A stretch of 23,303 nt of DNA. Source: Ramlibacter tataouinensis (GTDB lineage: Bacteria; Pseudomonadota; Gammaproteobacteria; Burkholderiales; Burkholderiaceae_C). This document shows, in pieces, positions 1-7,665 of the stretch. The stretch lies in the NCBI GenBank assembly GCA_002427815.1, contig DIZF01000062.1, forward strand, positions 215,817 through 239,119. The letters are read 5' to 3'. Under the pieces are notes generated by a model. It did not search any database, was not told where the DNA came from, and saw only the letters and a program-made list of their open reading frames with translations. The position numbers were made by a program, and so were the translations under genes. Positions within the stretch are counted from its first letter, which is position 1. Each line of letters opens with the position of its first letter.

Positions 1-264
1 ATGGGCGGCGCGATGGACCTGGTGGCCGGCGTCAAGCGCGTGATCGTGCTGATGGAGCATGTGGCCAAGAAGAAGGACGGCACCGAGGACCTCAAGATCC
101 TGCAGAAGTGCACCTTGCCGCTGACGGGTGTCGGCGTGGTCGATCGAATCATCACCGACCTGGCCGTGATGGACGTGACGCCGCAGGGCCTGAAGGTGGT
201 CGAAATGGCACCCGGCGTGACGATGGAAACGCTGCAGGCCAAGACCGGCGCGAAGCTGCATTGA
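1..264 (+). CDS. scoB: 3-oxoacid CoA-transferase subunit B, C-terminal part (5' end outside window)
   Basis: The visible 87 residues are the C-terminal part of the beta subunit of a type I CoA-transferase. These enzymes move CoA between succinyl-CoA and a 3-oxoacid (acetoacetate or 3-oxoadipate) in the cytoplasm. The glycine-rich GGAMDLVAGVKRVIV segment, the MEHVAKKKDG stretch and the terminal VVEMAPGVTMETLQAKTGA block are characteristic of the family. The subunit is normally a little over 200 residues, so more than half lies upstream. The ATG at position 1 is an internal codon, not a start. The alpha-subunit gene is expected immediately upstream. Whether the substrate is acetoacetate (scoB) or 3-oxoadipate (pcaJ) cannot be decided from this fragment. 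A hairpin terminator follows the stop at once. Confidence 0.9.
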   Translation: MGGAMDLVAGVKRVIVLMEHVAKKKDGTEDLKILQKCTLPLTGVGVVDRIITDLAVMDVTPQGLKVVEMAPGVTMETLQAKTGAKLH

Positions 265-267
265 TCC

Positions 268-309
268 GCTGTGCGGGCTGTGGCTGAGCCGGCGCACAGC
301 TTTGCTTTC
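268..309 (+). terminator. Rho-independent terminator after the CoA-transferase gene
   Basis: Four bases after the stop codon, GCTGTGC (268-274) pairs with GCACAGC (294-300). Inside it, GGCT (276-279) pairs with AGCC (287-290), with small bulges between. The hairpin is followed directly by the T-rich stretch TTTGCTTTC. Position and structure fit an intrinsic terminator ending the CoA-transferase operon. Confidence 0.75.
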
Positions 310-361
310 ACTCCAGGCCGGCGAACTGTCTCAGTGAAGGCGGGGCGCCGTCTCGTCAGGG

Positions 362-679
362 TCAATGCCTCGTCCGCGAACGCGGACTGGCTTCTTCGAC
401 GGACGGCGAATCCGCAATCCTGGTCAAGGCACCCGGTTCGGTGGTGGGTTCTCCGACCATCTGGGCGATGTCCAGCCGGGCCTTGCGCTCGGTGGCCACG
501 ATCGCCTCGAGTTCGGTGCGGTAGCCCGTTGCGCTGGTGAGCTTTTCGACCGGGTCCGCGCTCCATACACTGTCGGGCTCCAGCATGCAGATCTTGGCAT
601 AACCTACATAGCCCGAGTCATTCTCCACCGTGTACGCGGCGATGAAGAATCCCTTGTAAGGACCAGTGATTCTTTCCAT
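362..679 (-). CDS. Small conserved-looking hypothetical protein
   Basis: This reads as a 105-residue protein starting MERITGPYKGFFIAAYTVEND from the ATG at 679-677. A TTG two codons upstream (685) could also be used, and no strong ribosome-binding site distinguishes them. The first 70 residues look like a compact folded domain with aromatic residues (YKGFFIAAY, GYVGYAKIC) and charged helices (ELEAIVATERKARLDIAQM). The last 30 residues are Ser/Thr/Arg-rich and probably disordered. There is no signal peptide or membrane segment. It lies convergent to the CoA-transferase gene and in the same direction as the downstream-reading mpg gene, 110 bp apart. I recognise a type of short protein seen in Burkholderiales but know no function. 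Plus-strand frames across the same stretch look like composition shadows. Confidence 0.6.
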   Translation of the reverse strand: MERITGPYKGFFIAAYTVENDSGYVGYAKICMLEPDSVWSADPVEKLTSATGYRTELEAIVATERKARLDIAQMVGEPTTEPGALTRIADSPSVEEASPRSRTRH

Positions 680-789
680 TGCCAAATGCTACGCTGCGCC
701 TGAGGCGGTGGTTCATGGCAAGGCAATCCGAAACAAGTTATACATGTCGGTCCAAGGTAACGGCACTTCCCGCTTGTAGAACAATTTTT

Positions 790-1374
790 TCAAGCGAAGC
801 GCCGGCTGAGGAAGGGTGAGCCTTGCAGGCCGAAACGCCAGTGGACTTCCATGGCTTTGGAAATGCCGATGCGCGGCCCCATGGCAATGGGGAATGGACC
901 GGCTGCTGAAAGCACCTGGAACGGGGACTGGTCGAGTCGCTTGCCGTTCAGCTCGCGCGTGATTCCCAGGGCCTGGCCCACCCGGCCGGGGCCCGAGCAG
1001 AGCAGGCGCACATCCTCCAGCCCCCTGCGCTCGCGCATGACATCCAGGCCCAGCAGCGGTTCGATAGCCCGGATCAGGACGCCGGCACCGTGCCCTTCTT
1101 CGCGGCAAACGAAATTCAGGCACCAGTGAATGCCGTAGGAGCGGTAGACATAGGCCCGGCCTGGAGGACCGAACATGGCTTCGTTGCGGGGTGTCGGGCC
1201 CGAGAAGCTGTGCGAAGCGGGGTCTTCCCGATCGTAAGCCTCTGTTTCCACGATCCGTCCGCCCACTCCATCGACCACCAGCATGGCCCCTATCAGTGCG
1301 CGGGCCACCTCATGCGAGTCGCCCAGGAAATCGCCGGGACTCATTTTTCGTCCGGATATTGATGAAGAAATCAT
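790..1374 (-). CDS. mpg: DNA-3-methyladenine glycosylase (AAG/MPG family)
   Basis: This monofunctional base-excision glycosylase removes 3-methyladenine and other alkylated or deaminated purines from DNA. The 194-residue product matches the usual bacterial length of about 190-210. The family core is visible in order: RIVETEAY (catalytic Glu and intercalating-region Tyr), DPASHSFSG (His), then RNEAMFGPPGRAYVYRSYGIHWCLNFV, quoted here only as its two halves RNEAMFGPPG and AYVYRSYGIHW, and VLIRAIEP with the conserved Arg. I chose ATG 1374 (MISSSISG), about ten residues ahead of the domain start MSPGDFLGDS. The same frame stays open upstream to 1815, but that part is antisense to imuA and has no family similarity. 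The gene is divergent from imuA and shares with it a 50-bp control region containing a LexA box, so SOS or damage control is plausible but unproven. Confidence 0.92.
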   Translation of the reverse strand: MISSSISGRKMSPGDFLGDSHEVARALIGAMLVVDGVGGRIVETEAYDREDPASHSFSGPTPRNEAMFGPPGRAYVYRSYGIHWCLNFVCREEGHGAGVLIRAIEPLLGLDVMRERRGLEDVRLLCSGPGRVGQALGITRELNGKRLDQSPFQVLSAAGPFPIAMGPRIGISKAMEVHWRFGLQGSPFLSRRFA

Positions 1375-1404
1375 GTTCAAAAAGCCACCCGAGGTGCAGT
1401 CAAA

Positions 1405-1424
1405 TACTGTATAAATAATCAGTA
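1405..1424. promoter_or_regulatory. LexA (SOS) operator between mpg and imuA
   Basis: The sequence TACTGTATAAATAATCAGTA matches the Escherichia coli LexA consensus (TACTGTATATATATACAGTA) at 17 of 20 positions, counted by eye. It keeps the CTGT half-site exactly and has one mismatch in the other (TCAG for ACAG). It ends one base before the TTG used as the imuA start and sits 31 bp ahead of mpg on the other strand. imuA-imuB-dnaE2 cassettes are established LexA targets in many proteobacteria, so the site has the expected location. Confidence 0.9.
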
Positions 1425-2189
1425 TTGAAACGTTATGCCGTGTCCAGGATTTCTTCCCTTCCCATCGTAGACCCCGCCTTACTGCCCCATGTGTGGCGGG
1501 TGGCCGATCTTGCGTCGGATCAAGCCGGTCTGCCCACCGGCCACCCCCTGCTGGACCAATCACTGCCGGGCGGAGGCTGGCCGCCCGGCAGCATGATCGA
1601 AGTCTTGCAACAAAGGCCGGGCCAGCATGTCTGGCAACTGCTGCTGCCCGGTTTGGTCTGTGCTGCCCGGCACTCTGTTGGGCCCGTGGTGCTGGTGGGA
1701 GCGCCCTACCAGCCCTTCGGCCCCAGCCTGAAAGCGCAGGGTCTTCCGGCAGAGCGATTGTTGTGCATCCAGGCGGAAAAACCTTCGGCTCGGCTTTGGG
1801 CCGCCGAACAGGCATTGCGCTGCGCTGAAGCGTCTGCTGTCCTGGCCTGGCTGCCTGAAGCCAGGGCCGAAGAACTCAGGCGCCTGCACATGGCCGCCCG
1901 GCAGCAGTCTCGTCTTCTGTTCGTCTTTCGTACCTGGAAGGCTCGCCATGAGGCTTCGCCTGCCACATTGCGTTTGCTGGTGGATGGCGTGGACTGCCTC
2001 GCGCTGCACATCCTCAAGCGCAGGGGGCCGCCGCTCCTGGCGCCGTTGCAATTGCCGGCTCGTTCCTCCAGGTTGACGGCCTTGCTTCAGGCTCGCAAAG
2101 CAAGTGCCTCAAGGGGAGCTGCGCCCGTTCCGGCTGACCCGTTGGACAGGAGATCGCATGTACTGGATCGCACTGCTTCCGTCGCTTGA
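1425..2189 (+). CDS. imuA: ImuA, SOS mutagenesis accessory protein
   Basis: ImuA is a RecA-related accessory protein of the ImuA-ImuB-DnaE2 translesion mutasome. The 254-residue frame contains the family signature DPALLPHVWRVADL, then LPTGHPLLDQSLPGGGWPPG (residues about 37-56). It continues as a degenerate RecA-like fold with LLLPGLVCAARHSVGPVVLV and PEARAEELRRLHMAARQ. The classical Walker A lysine is not evident in the PGGGWPPGS loop, as is usual for ImuA. The start is uncertain. The TTG at 1425 abuts the LexA box, leaving no room for a Shine-Dalgarno sequence, so the mRNA would be nearly leaderless. GTG 1440 is an alternative that preserves the whole domain. The 3' end overlaps imuB by 32 nt, indicating translational coupling. 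The C-terminal 30 residues are Ser/Ala/Arg-rich and probably unstructured. Confidence 0.9.
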   Translation: MKRYAVSRISSLPIVDPALLPHVWRVADLASDQAGLPTGHPLLDQSLPGGGWPPGSMIEVLQQRPGQHVWQLLLPGLVCAARHSVGPVVLVGAPYQPFGPSLKAQGLPAERLLCIQAEKPSARLWAAEQALRCAEASAVLAWLPEARAEELRRLHMAARQQSRLLFVFRTWKARHEASPATLRLLVDGVDCLALHILKRRGPPLLAPLQLPARSSRLTALLQARKASASRGAAPVPADPLDRRSHVLDRTASVA

Positions 2190-3483
2190 GGACGAGCGCT
2201 GCGCCTGGGGCTGGCGGGCATTGCAGTTCACGCCGCGCGTGGCCCAGGTCGAGGAAGTATTGGTGCTGGAGGCATCGGCGGCGCTGCGGCTGTGGGGTGG
2301 CCGGCAAGCACTCCTGAAAAAACTGTTCCATGAATGCCAGCCTCTGCAGGACGCGCAATGGGCTCAAGCGCGCACCGCCTTGACGGCATTGGGAAAGTTG
2401 CGCCTGAAATTGCGGGGAGAAACTGTCTCGGCCCGACTGGACGACCTTCCCCTCGAAGTGCTGAGCGCAGCGCGCGACCATGTCCAGACTTTGGAACGCA
2501 TCGGCTGCCGCAGCTGGGGCGACGTCAGATCATTGCCACGTGCCGGCGTGGCAAGACGATTTGGCCCCGGTTTGCTCGAGGCCCTGGACTGTGCTTATGG
2601 GGTGCGGCCCGAGCGTTTCGCCTGGCTGGAACTGCCCGAGGTCTTCGACTTGAAAGTCGAGCTTGCCTCGCTTGCAACTTCCGCCCCCGAGCTCATGTGG
2701 AGTGCCCAGCGTCTGTTGTCGCAGTTGCAGGTCTGGCTGCAGGCGCGCCATCGCGGTGTGCTGGCACTCGAACTGGAGTGGACATTGGATGTGCGGCGCC
2801 TGAACGGCTTGAGCCTGCCGGGCCACCAGCAACTCGCAGTCCGCACGGCCCAGCCCACCCAGGATGTTTTCCATCTGCGCCGACTGGTTGGCGAACATCT
2901 TTCACGCGCCACCCTGGCGGCTCCGGCCAATCACCTGCGCCTGCGGACCCTGGAGACCTTGTCATTGGATGGGGCCAGCAGGAGTCTGCTGCCCGAGGAG
3001 AACGCGAAAGGTGAGAGGTTGCACCAGTTGATCGAAAGGCTGAGCGTGCGCCTGGGTCCTGGCAACGTGGTCGTTCCTTTGGCACAGGCCGATCACCGTC
3101 CCGAGCGCATGCAGATCTGGAAATCCGCAGCAAGCTCCAGCAACGCGGCACTTCGCTCCGGCAGCAATTCCAGAACAGTGCACAACCCATTGCCCTGCGA
3201 TGGCATCTACCCGTCCTGGTTGTTGCCCAATCCCCTGCGGCTTGAAGTTCATGGAGAGAAACCTCATTACCACGGGCCTTTGCGCTTGCTCGCCGGTCCC
3301 CAGCGTCTGGAAACAGGATGGTGGGACGCCCAACCGAACGGCCCGGCCTTGCGCGATTACTTTGTCGCCCGCAGCGAGGAAGCCGGTCTGGTCTGGGTAT
3401 ACCGGGAGCGTTTGAACCCGCACAGCGGGTCCTTGGATGAGCTTGCGCCGGTGCGCTGGTATCTGCACGGCGTGTACGCCTGA
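2158..3483 (+). CDS. imuB: ImuB, Y-family polymerase-like mutasome scaffold
   Basis: ImuB resembles Y-family DNA polymerases but acts as a catalytically inactive adaptor that brings ImuA and DnaE2 to the beta clamp. I start it at ATG 2158 (MYWIALLPS), which has AGGAGA seven bases upstream. The frame is open to 2104, but that extension lies inside imuA. The 441-residue protein shows the fingers/palm remnant FTPRVAQVEEVLVLEASAAL, a helix-hairpin-helix thumb (LERIGCRSWGDVRSLPRAGV) and the little-finger region with RLHQLIERLSVRLG and SWLLPNPLRLE. It ends in the conserved DYFVARSEEAGLVWVYRE and RWYLHGVYA blocks. The N-terminal palm is very short: the region between MYWIALLPS and ALQFTPRV is only about ten residues, and the Y-family metal-binding acids are missing. 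I could not see a clear clamp-binding motif. dnaE2 follows after 14 nt. Confidence 0.92.
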   Translation: MYWIALLPSLEDERCAWGWRALQFTPRVAQVEEVLVLEASAALRLWGGRQALLKKLFHECQPLQDAQWAQARTALTALGKLRLKLRGETVSARLDDLPLEVLSAARDHVQTLERIGCRSWGDVRSLPRAGVARRFGPGLLEALDCAYGVRPERFAWLELPEVFDLKVELASLATSAPELMWSAQRLLSQLQVWLQARHRGVLALELEWTLDVRRLNGLSLPGHQQLAVRTAQPTQDVFHLRRLVGEHLSRATLAAPANHLRLRTLETLSLDGASRSLLPEENAKGERLHQLIERLSVRLGPGNVVVPLAQADHRPERMQIWKSAASSSNAALRSGSNSRTVHNPLPCDGIYPSWLLPNPLRLEVHGEKPHYHGPLRLLAGPQRLETGWWDAQPNGPALRDYFVARSEEAGLVWVYRERLNPHSGSLDELAPVRWYLHGVYA

Positions 3484-3497
3484 GTCGAAGTGATGAC

Positions 3498-6400
3498 ATG
3501 TCCGTCCTGAGTCGCTCCTTGCCGGGGTACGCCGAACTTCATTGCCTGACCAACTTCAGCTTCCAGCGCGGTGCGTCTCATCCCGGCGAACTGGTAGGGC
3601 GAGCCTGTCAACTGGGGTATGCCGCCTTGGCGATCACCGACGAATGTTCGGTGGCGGGGGTGGTGCGGGCGTACGCGGCCTGGAAGGACTTGCAGCTGGA
3701 TTCTGATCATCCCTTCAAGCTGATCCTGGGCAGTGAATTTCTCTTCGACGGGTTTCGGTTGGTGGCCCTGGCTCGGAATATGACGGGCTGGGGCAACCTC
3801 TGCGAATTCATCACCGCAGCCCGGAGGGATGCGAAAAAAGGCGAGTACATCGTCGGTCGTGACAGCAGCGACTTCAGCTTGCTGGCCGAATGCGAAATCC
3901 TGATCGCTCCCGATCGTGATGGTCTGGATGCCGAGGCGGCGGTCGATGGTGAAAGGCTGATTGAAATCGTCAGTTGGGCGCACAGCCGCTTTGGCGCCGG
4001 CACCTGGCTGGCGGTCGAGTTGTCGCAGGGGCTGGACGATGCGCTCTGGCTGCAAACCCTGCAGCAAGCCAGCGCAAGCACGGGCGTTCCTCTGGTGGCG
4101 GCGGGCAACGTGCACATGCACCTGCGTTCGCGCAAAGCCCTGCAGGACGTGATCACGGCGGTGCGGGAAGGAAAAGCCGTCAATGCATGCGGGATGGCCT
4201 TGCAATCGAATGCGGAGCGCTACCTGCGCCCGAGGGTGAGGCTGGGCTCGCTCTATCCGGGGGAATTGCTGGCCAATACGCTGGTCGTGGCGCAGCGCTG
4301 CCAGTTCAGCCTGGAATCCATCCGCTACCAGTACCCGATGGAAACGGTGCCCGTGGGCATGACGCCCGCCCAGGCGCTGCGCCGGTTCACCATCGAGGGC
4401 GCCAGGAAACGCTATCCAGAAGGGATTTCCTGGAAAGTACGGCGGCAACTGGCGCACGAACTGCGGCTGATCGCGGATTGCAGGTACGAGATGTACTTTC
4501 TGACGGTGCATGACATCGTCCGGTTTGCGCGGGAGCGGAAGATCCTGTGCCAGGGCAGGGGTTCGGCCGCCAATTCGGCCGTCTGCTATTGCCTGCACGT
4601 GACCGAAGTGGATCCGACCCGGGCCAGCCTGCTGTTCGAGCGCTTCATCAGCAAGGAGCGCAAGGAGCCACCCGACATCGACGTGGACTTCGAGCACGAG
4701 CGGCGCGAAGAGGTCATCCAGTACATCTACGCCAAGTACGGCCGCGACCGCTCCGCCATCGCAGCCGTGGTGGCCAGCTATCGCTCGCGCAGTGCCATCC
4801 GGGACGTGGGCAAGGCTTTGGCCATTCCAGCGGAGCTGGTCGATTCCTTCGCCAAGGAGCATTACTGGTTCGACGAAGCGGCACTGCAGATGGAAAGCCT
4901 GTGCCGCAAGGCTGCGGAAGCAGGTGTAGCGATCGATTCGCTGCGCATGCGTCAATGGCTGGAACTGACCGAGGCACTGCGGGGATTTCCACGGCATCTG
5001 AGTCAGCACGTGGGGGGATTCGTACTGACCCAGGGCAAGCTCACCCGGCTGGTGCCGGTCGAGAACGCGGCCATGGCCGACCGCTCGATCATCCAGTGGG
5101 ACAAGGACGACCTGGAAGACATGGGCCTGCTCAAGGTGGATGTGCTGGCCCTGGGCATGTTGACGGCCCTGCGCCGCTGCCTGGATTTCGTCAGCCAGCG
5201 ACGCGGCATTCCATTCGCCTTGCAGGACATCGAAGACAAGGACGAGGCCTCCTTCGACATGATCTGCCGGGCCGACACGGTGGGCGTGTTCCAGATCGAG
5301 AGCCGGGCCCAGATGTCGATGCTGCCGCGTCTGCGGCCGCGGCGCTTTTACGACCTGGTGATCGAGGTGGCCATCGTTCGCCCCGGCCCGATCCAGGGCG
5401 GCATGGTTCATCCCTACCTCAAGAGCCGCGAGCGGCTGCGCAAGGGATTGCCCATCCACTATGAAAGCGAGGCGCTCAAGCCGGCCCTGGAGCGAACACT
5501 GGGCGTGCCGATCTTCCAGGAACAGGTGATGCAGATCGCCATGATCGCCGCCGATTTCACGGCCGACGAGGCCGATCGATTGCGGCGTTCGATGGCGGCC
5601 TGGAAACGCCGCGGCGGCGTGCATCAGTTCCAGGACCGGTTGATCGGGGGGATGTTGAAAAAGGGCTACCGCAAGGAGTTTGCGCAAAACATCTTCAAGC
5701 AGATCCTGGGCTTCGGCGAATATGGTTTTCCGGAAAGCCATGCCGCCAGCTTCGCCCTGCTGGCTTATGACAGCAGCTGGCTCAAATGCCATGAGCCCGA
5801 GTGCTTCCTGGCTGCCCTGCTCAATTCCCAGCCCATGGGGTTTTATTCGCCTTCGCAACTGGTGCAGGACGCAAGGCGCCATGGTGTCCAGGTCTTTCCA
5901 CCCGATGTCTCATTCAGCGATTGGGACTGCAGCCTGGAATGGGGGTCAGATTCCGATTCTTTTCGGCCCGGCGTGCGGCTGGGGCTGCGTATGGTCGGCG
6001 GCTTGAGCCAGGCAGGGGCGCAGCGGGTGGTGAAGGCACGCAGTGAATCCTTTTTCGACAGCACCGAAGACATGGCCTTGCGCGCCCAGCTCGATGTGAA
6101 GGATCTCAATGCCTTGGCTTGCGGTGATGCATTGCTTTCGCTTTCGGGGCATCGACGCCAGCAGGTGTGGGACGCGACAGCCTTGCGGCGCTCTCCCGAA
6201 CTGCTGCGCGATGCGCCGGTCAATGAACAAAGGCTGGCACTTCCGCAAGCGCGAGAAGGTGAGGAAATCGTGTTCGATTACGCATCGTTGGGCCTGACGC
6301 TGCGCCGTCATCCCCTGGCATTGCTGCGCCCGCGCCTCGCGCGAATGCAGTTGCTCAGTGCCGCGCAGTTGCACGACCTGCCCAGTGGCCGGAGAGTACG

Positions 6401-6692
6401 GGCTTGCGGCATCGTCACCGTGCGGCAGCAACCGCAAACCGCCAACGGAACCATCTTTCTCACGCTGGAGGACGAGACCGGCCCCGTCAACGTGATCGTC
6501 TGGAAGTCGCTGCGGGAACAACAGCGCGATGACTTGTTGAAGTCGCGATTGCTGGCGGTGGAAGGAATCTGGCAACGCGACGTGGACAGCGGCGGACAGG
6601 TGCGCAATCTGATTGCCAGCCGCCTGAAGGATCTGACGCCGCTGCTTGGTCGTTTGGGAAAACAGGCAAGCAGCAGCCGCGACTTCCACTGA
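3498..6692 (+). CDS. dnaE2: Error-prone DNA polymerase III alpha-type subunit DnaE2 (ImuC)
   Basis: DnaE2 is the C-family polymerase that extends DNA past lesions during SOS mutagenesis, working with ImuA and ImuB. The 1064-residue length is typical and shorter than replicative DnaE. An N-terminal PHP domain begins with YAELHCLTNFSFQRGASHP and ITDECSVAGVV. The polymerase palm carries PPDIDVDFEHERREEV, with Asp393, Asp395 and Asp397. These are preceded by GRGSAANSAVCYCL and followed by GVFQIESRAQMSML and IVRPGPIQGGMVHPYL. Helix-hairpin-helix and OB-fold (RACGIVTVRQQ, GTIFLTLEDETGPVNVIVW) regions close the protein. As in other DnaE2 proteins, the C-terminal clamp-binding and tau-binding tail of DnaE is absent. 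The start ATG 3498 gives the standard MSVLSRSLPGYAELHC beginning. It is the last gene of the LexA-preceded cassette. Confidence 0.97.
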   Translation: MSVLSRSLPGYAELHCLTNFSFQRGASHPGELVGRACQLGYAALAITDECSVAGVVRAYAAWKDLQLDSDHPFKLILGSEFLFDGFRLVALARNMTGWGNLCEFITAARRDAKKGEYIVGRDSSDFSLLAECEILIAPDRDGLDAEAAVDGERLIEIVSWAHSRFGAGTWLAVELSQGLDDALWLQTLQQASASTGVPLVAAGNVHMHLRSRKALQDVITAVREGKAVNACGMALQSNAERYLRPRVRLGSLYPGELLANTLVVAQRCQFSLESIRYQYPMETVPVGMTPAQALRRFTIEGARKRYPEGISWKVRRQLAHELRLIADCRYEMYFLTVHDIVRFARERKILCQGRGSAANSAVCYCLHVTEVDPTRASLLFERFISKERKEPPDIDVDFEHERREEVIQYIYAKYGRDRSAIAAVVASYRSRSAIRDVGKALAIPAELVDSFAKEHYWFDEAALQMESLCRKAAEAGVAIDSLRMRQWLELTEALRGFPRHLSQHVGGFVLTQGKLTRLVPVENAAMADRSIIQWDKDDLEDMGLLKVDVLALGMLTALRRCLDFVSQRRGIPFALQDIEDKDEASFDMICRADTVGVFQIESRAQMSMLPRLRPRRFYDLVIEVAIVRPGPIQGGMVHPYLKSRERLRKGLPIHYESEALKPALERTLGVPIFQEQVMQIAMIAADFTADEADRLRRSMAAWKRRGGVHQFQDRLIGGMLKKGYRKEFAQNIFKQILGFGEYGFPESHAASFALLAYDSSWLKCHEPECFLAALLNSQPMGFYSPSQLVQDARRHGVQVFPPDVSFSDWDCSLEWGSDSDSFRPGVRLGLRMVGGLSQAGAQRVVKARSESFFDSTEDMALRAQLDVKDLNALACGDALLSLSGHRRQQVWDATALRRSPELLRDAPVNEQRLALPQAREGEEIVFDYASLGLTLRRHPLALLRPRLARMQLLSAAQLHDLPSGRRVRACGIVTVRQQPQTANGTIFLTLEDETGPVNVIVWKSLREQQRDDLLKSRLLAVEGIWQRDVDSGGQVRNLIASRLKDLTPLLGRLGKQASSSRDFH

Positions 6693-6720
6693 CCCCGGCG
6701 CGTCCCTGCGCTGGCCGAAG

Positions 6721-6737
6721 CTTAAGAAATCGCTAAG
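6721..6737 (+). promoter_or_regulatory. Possible response-regulator box (PmrA/QseB-like direct repeat)
   Basis: CTTAAG-AAATC-GCTAAG lies 40 bp upstream of the first cytochrome gene. It is a direct repeat of a six-base element (second copy 4/6 identical) at the 11-bp spacing typical of OmpR/PmrA-class regulators. The best-known PmrA box is two YTTAAK hexamers five bases apart. The operon it precedes encodes a regulator of this class, so autoregulation is suggested. The outer GCTTA/TAAGC can also be read as an inverted repeat. The assignment comes from spacing and sequence only. Confidence 0.45.
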
Positions 6738-6776
6738 CCCACAACCTGAACATCGCGGGCATCGATGGAGGACATC

Positions 6777-7172
6777 ATGTCGAAGTTCAGAATCCCGGCC
6801 CTGGTGTTGATGCTTGGCTGGAGCGTCAACTCCGCACTGGCCGAAACGCCACAGGCCATCCTGCAAAGCTACAGCGCCCAGGCCGGCAGCCCTGCCGTGC
6901 CCCAGCGAGGCCGTGAGCTTTTCACTACCCGCCATGGACGCGAGTGGAGCTGCTCCACCTGCCACGGCGCCATTCCAATCCAGCCCGGCAAGCATGCAGC
7001 TACCGGCAAGACCATTTCGCCGCTCGCGCCCGCGTTCGAAGCCCGGCGCTTCAGCGATGCAGCCAGGGTGGAGAAGTGGTTCGGCCGCAATTGCAACGAC
7101 GTCCTGGGACGGCCCTGTTCGGCCTCCGAAAAGGCCGACGTCATGTCATGGCTGATCTCACTCAAACCCTGA
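6777..7172 (+). CDS. shp: SHP-type cytochrome c (DUF1924)
   Basis: This is a secreted monoheme c-type cytochrome of the 'sphaeroides heme protein' family. SHP has an unusual heme with His and Asn ligands and can bind oxygen transiently; its physiological partner is a diheme cytochrome. I start at ATG 6777, preceded by GGAGG with 5-nt spacing. The upstream ATG 6765 overlaps that site. The 131-residue precursor has a signal peptide ending ALA|ET (about residue 22) and a mature part of about 109 residues, the SHP size. The heme motif is CSTCH (59-63). Near the C-terminus, WFGRNCNDVLGRPCS (101-115) holds Asn105 or Asn107, candidates for the distal Asn ligand, flanked by Cys106 and Cys114. It is the first gene of a six-gene run. 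Confidence 0.88.
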   Translation: MSKFRIPALVLMLGWSVNSALAETPQAILQSYSAQAGSPAVPQRGRELFTTRHGREWSCSTCHGAIPIQPGKHAATGKTISPLAPAFEARRFSDAARVEKWFGRNCNDVLGRPCSASEKADVMSWLISLKP

Positions 7173-7179
7173 AACCGCC

Positions 7180-7665
7180 ATGAACAGACTCATGCGTTCG
7201 TTAGCCGCCTCGGGCGCGCTCATCGCCGTCGCGTCCGGCCTTTCCCTGCCGCTCGATGCCCTCGCCGGTGAAAAGCACCGGCCGGCGATGCCCTTACTGC
7301 CGCAATACCAGCAGGAATGCTCGTCCTGCCATGTCGCCTATCCGCCGAGGATGCTTCCCGCCGCTTCCTGGCAGGAGTTGATGAGCAATTTGCCGCGCCA
7401 TTTCGGCACCGACGCATCGGTGGACGCAGCCACCCTGAAGGAACTTTCGGCCTGGCTGCGCGCGAATGCTTCGACCCGTTCCAGCGGCACCCGTCCACCA
7501 GGGGACCGCATCACCCGCAGCGACTGGTTTGTCCGCGAGCACCGCGAGGTCCCGCCCCGAAGCTGGAAGTTGCCTGCCGTGAAAAGCCCGTCCAACTGCG
7601 CTGCCTGCCATACCACTGCCGAACAAGGAGAGTTCAATGAACGAAACGTCCGCCTTCCCCGCTGA
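7180..7665 (+). CDS. Periplasmic diheme cytochrome c (DHC type)
   Basis: The 161-residue protein has a signal peptide ending near ALA|GE (residue 29) and two covalent heme sites, CSSCH (47-51) and CAACH (140-144). The motif YQQECSSCHVAYPPRMLPAA and the sequence W(V/F)REHREVPP-x-SW between the hemes are typical of the diheme cytochromes encoded beside SHP. In other bacteria DHC is thought to relay electrons between a membrane cytochrome b and SHP. It begins 7 nt after shp and has no strong ribosome-binding site, so coupling to shp translation is likely. Its last 29 nt overlap the start of the cytochrome b gene. Function follows from family and neighbours; nothing here identifies the terminal electron acceptor. 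Confidence 0.88.
   Translation: MNRLMRSLAASGALIAVASGLSLPLDALAGEKHRPAMPLLPQYQQECSSCHVAYPPRMLPAASWQELMSNLPRHFGTDASVDAATLKELSAWLRANASTRSSGTRPPGDRITRSDWFVREHREVPPRSWKLPAVKSPSNCAACHTTAEQGEFNERNVRLPR

Noticed and set aside
365..703. Plus-strand 112-codon frame opposite the small hypothetical gene
   Set aside because: Low-complexity Arg/Gly composition without a ribosome-binding site; the minus-strand frame looks more protein-like.
1375..1815. Upstream extension of the mpg reading frame on the minus strand, giving a 341-residue product
   Set aside because: The extra residues are antisense to imuA, cross the LexA box and show no glycosylase similarity; the family domain begins at about 1374.
3357..5882. 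841-codon open frame on the minus strand
   Set aside because: It is the antisense shadow of dnaE2: His/Gln/Arg-rich composition, no domain, and dnaE2 is unambiguous.
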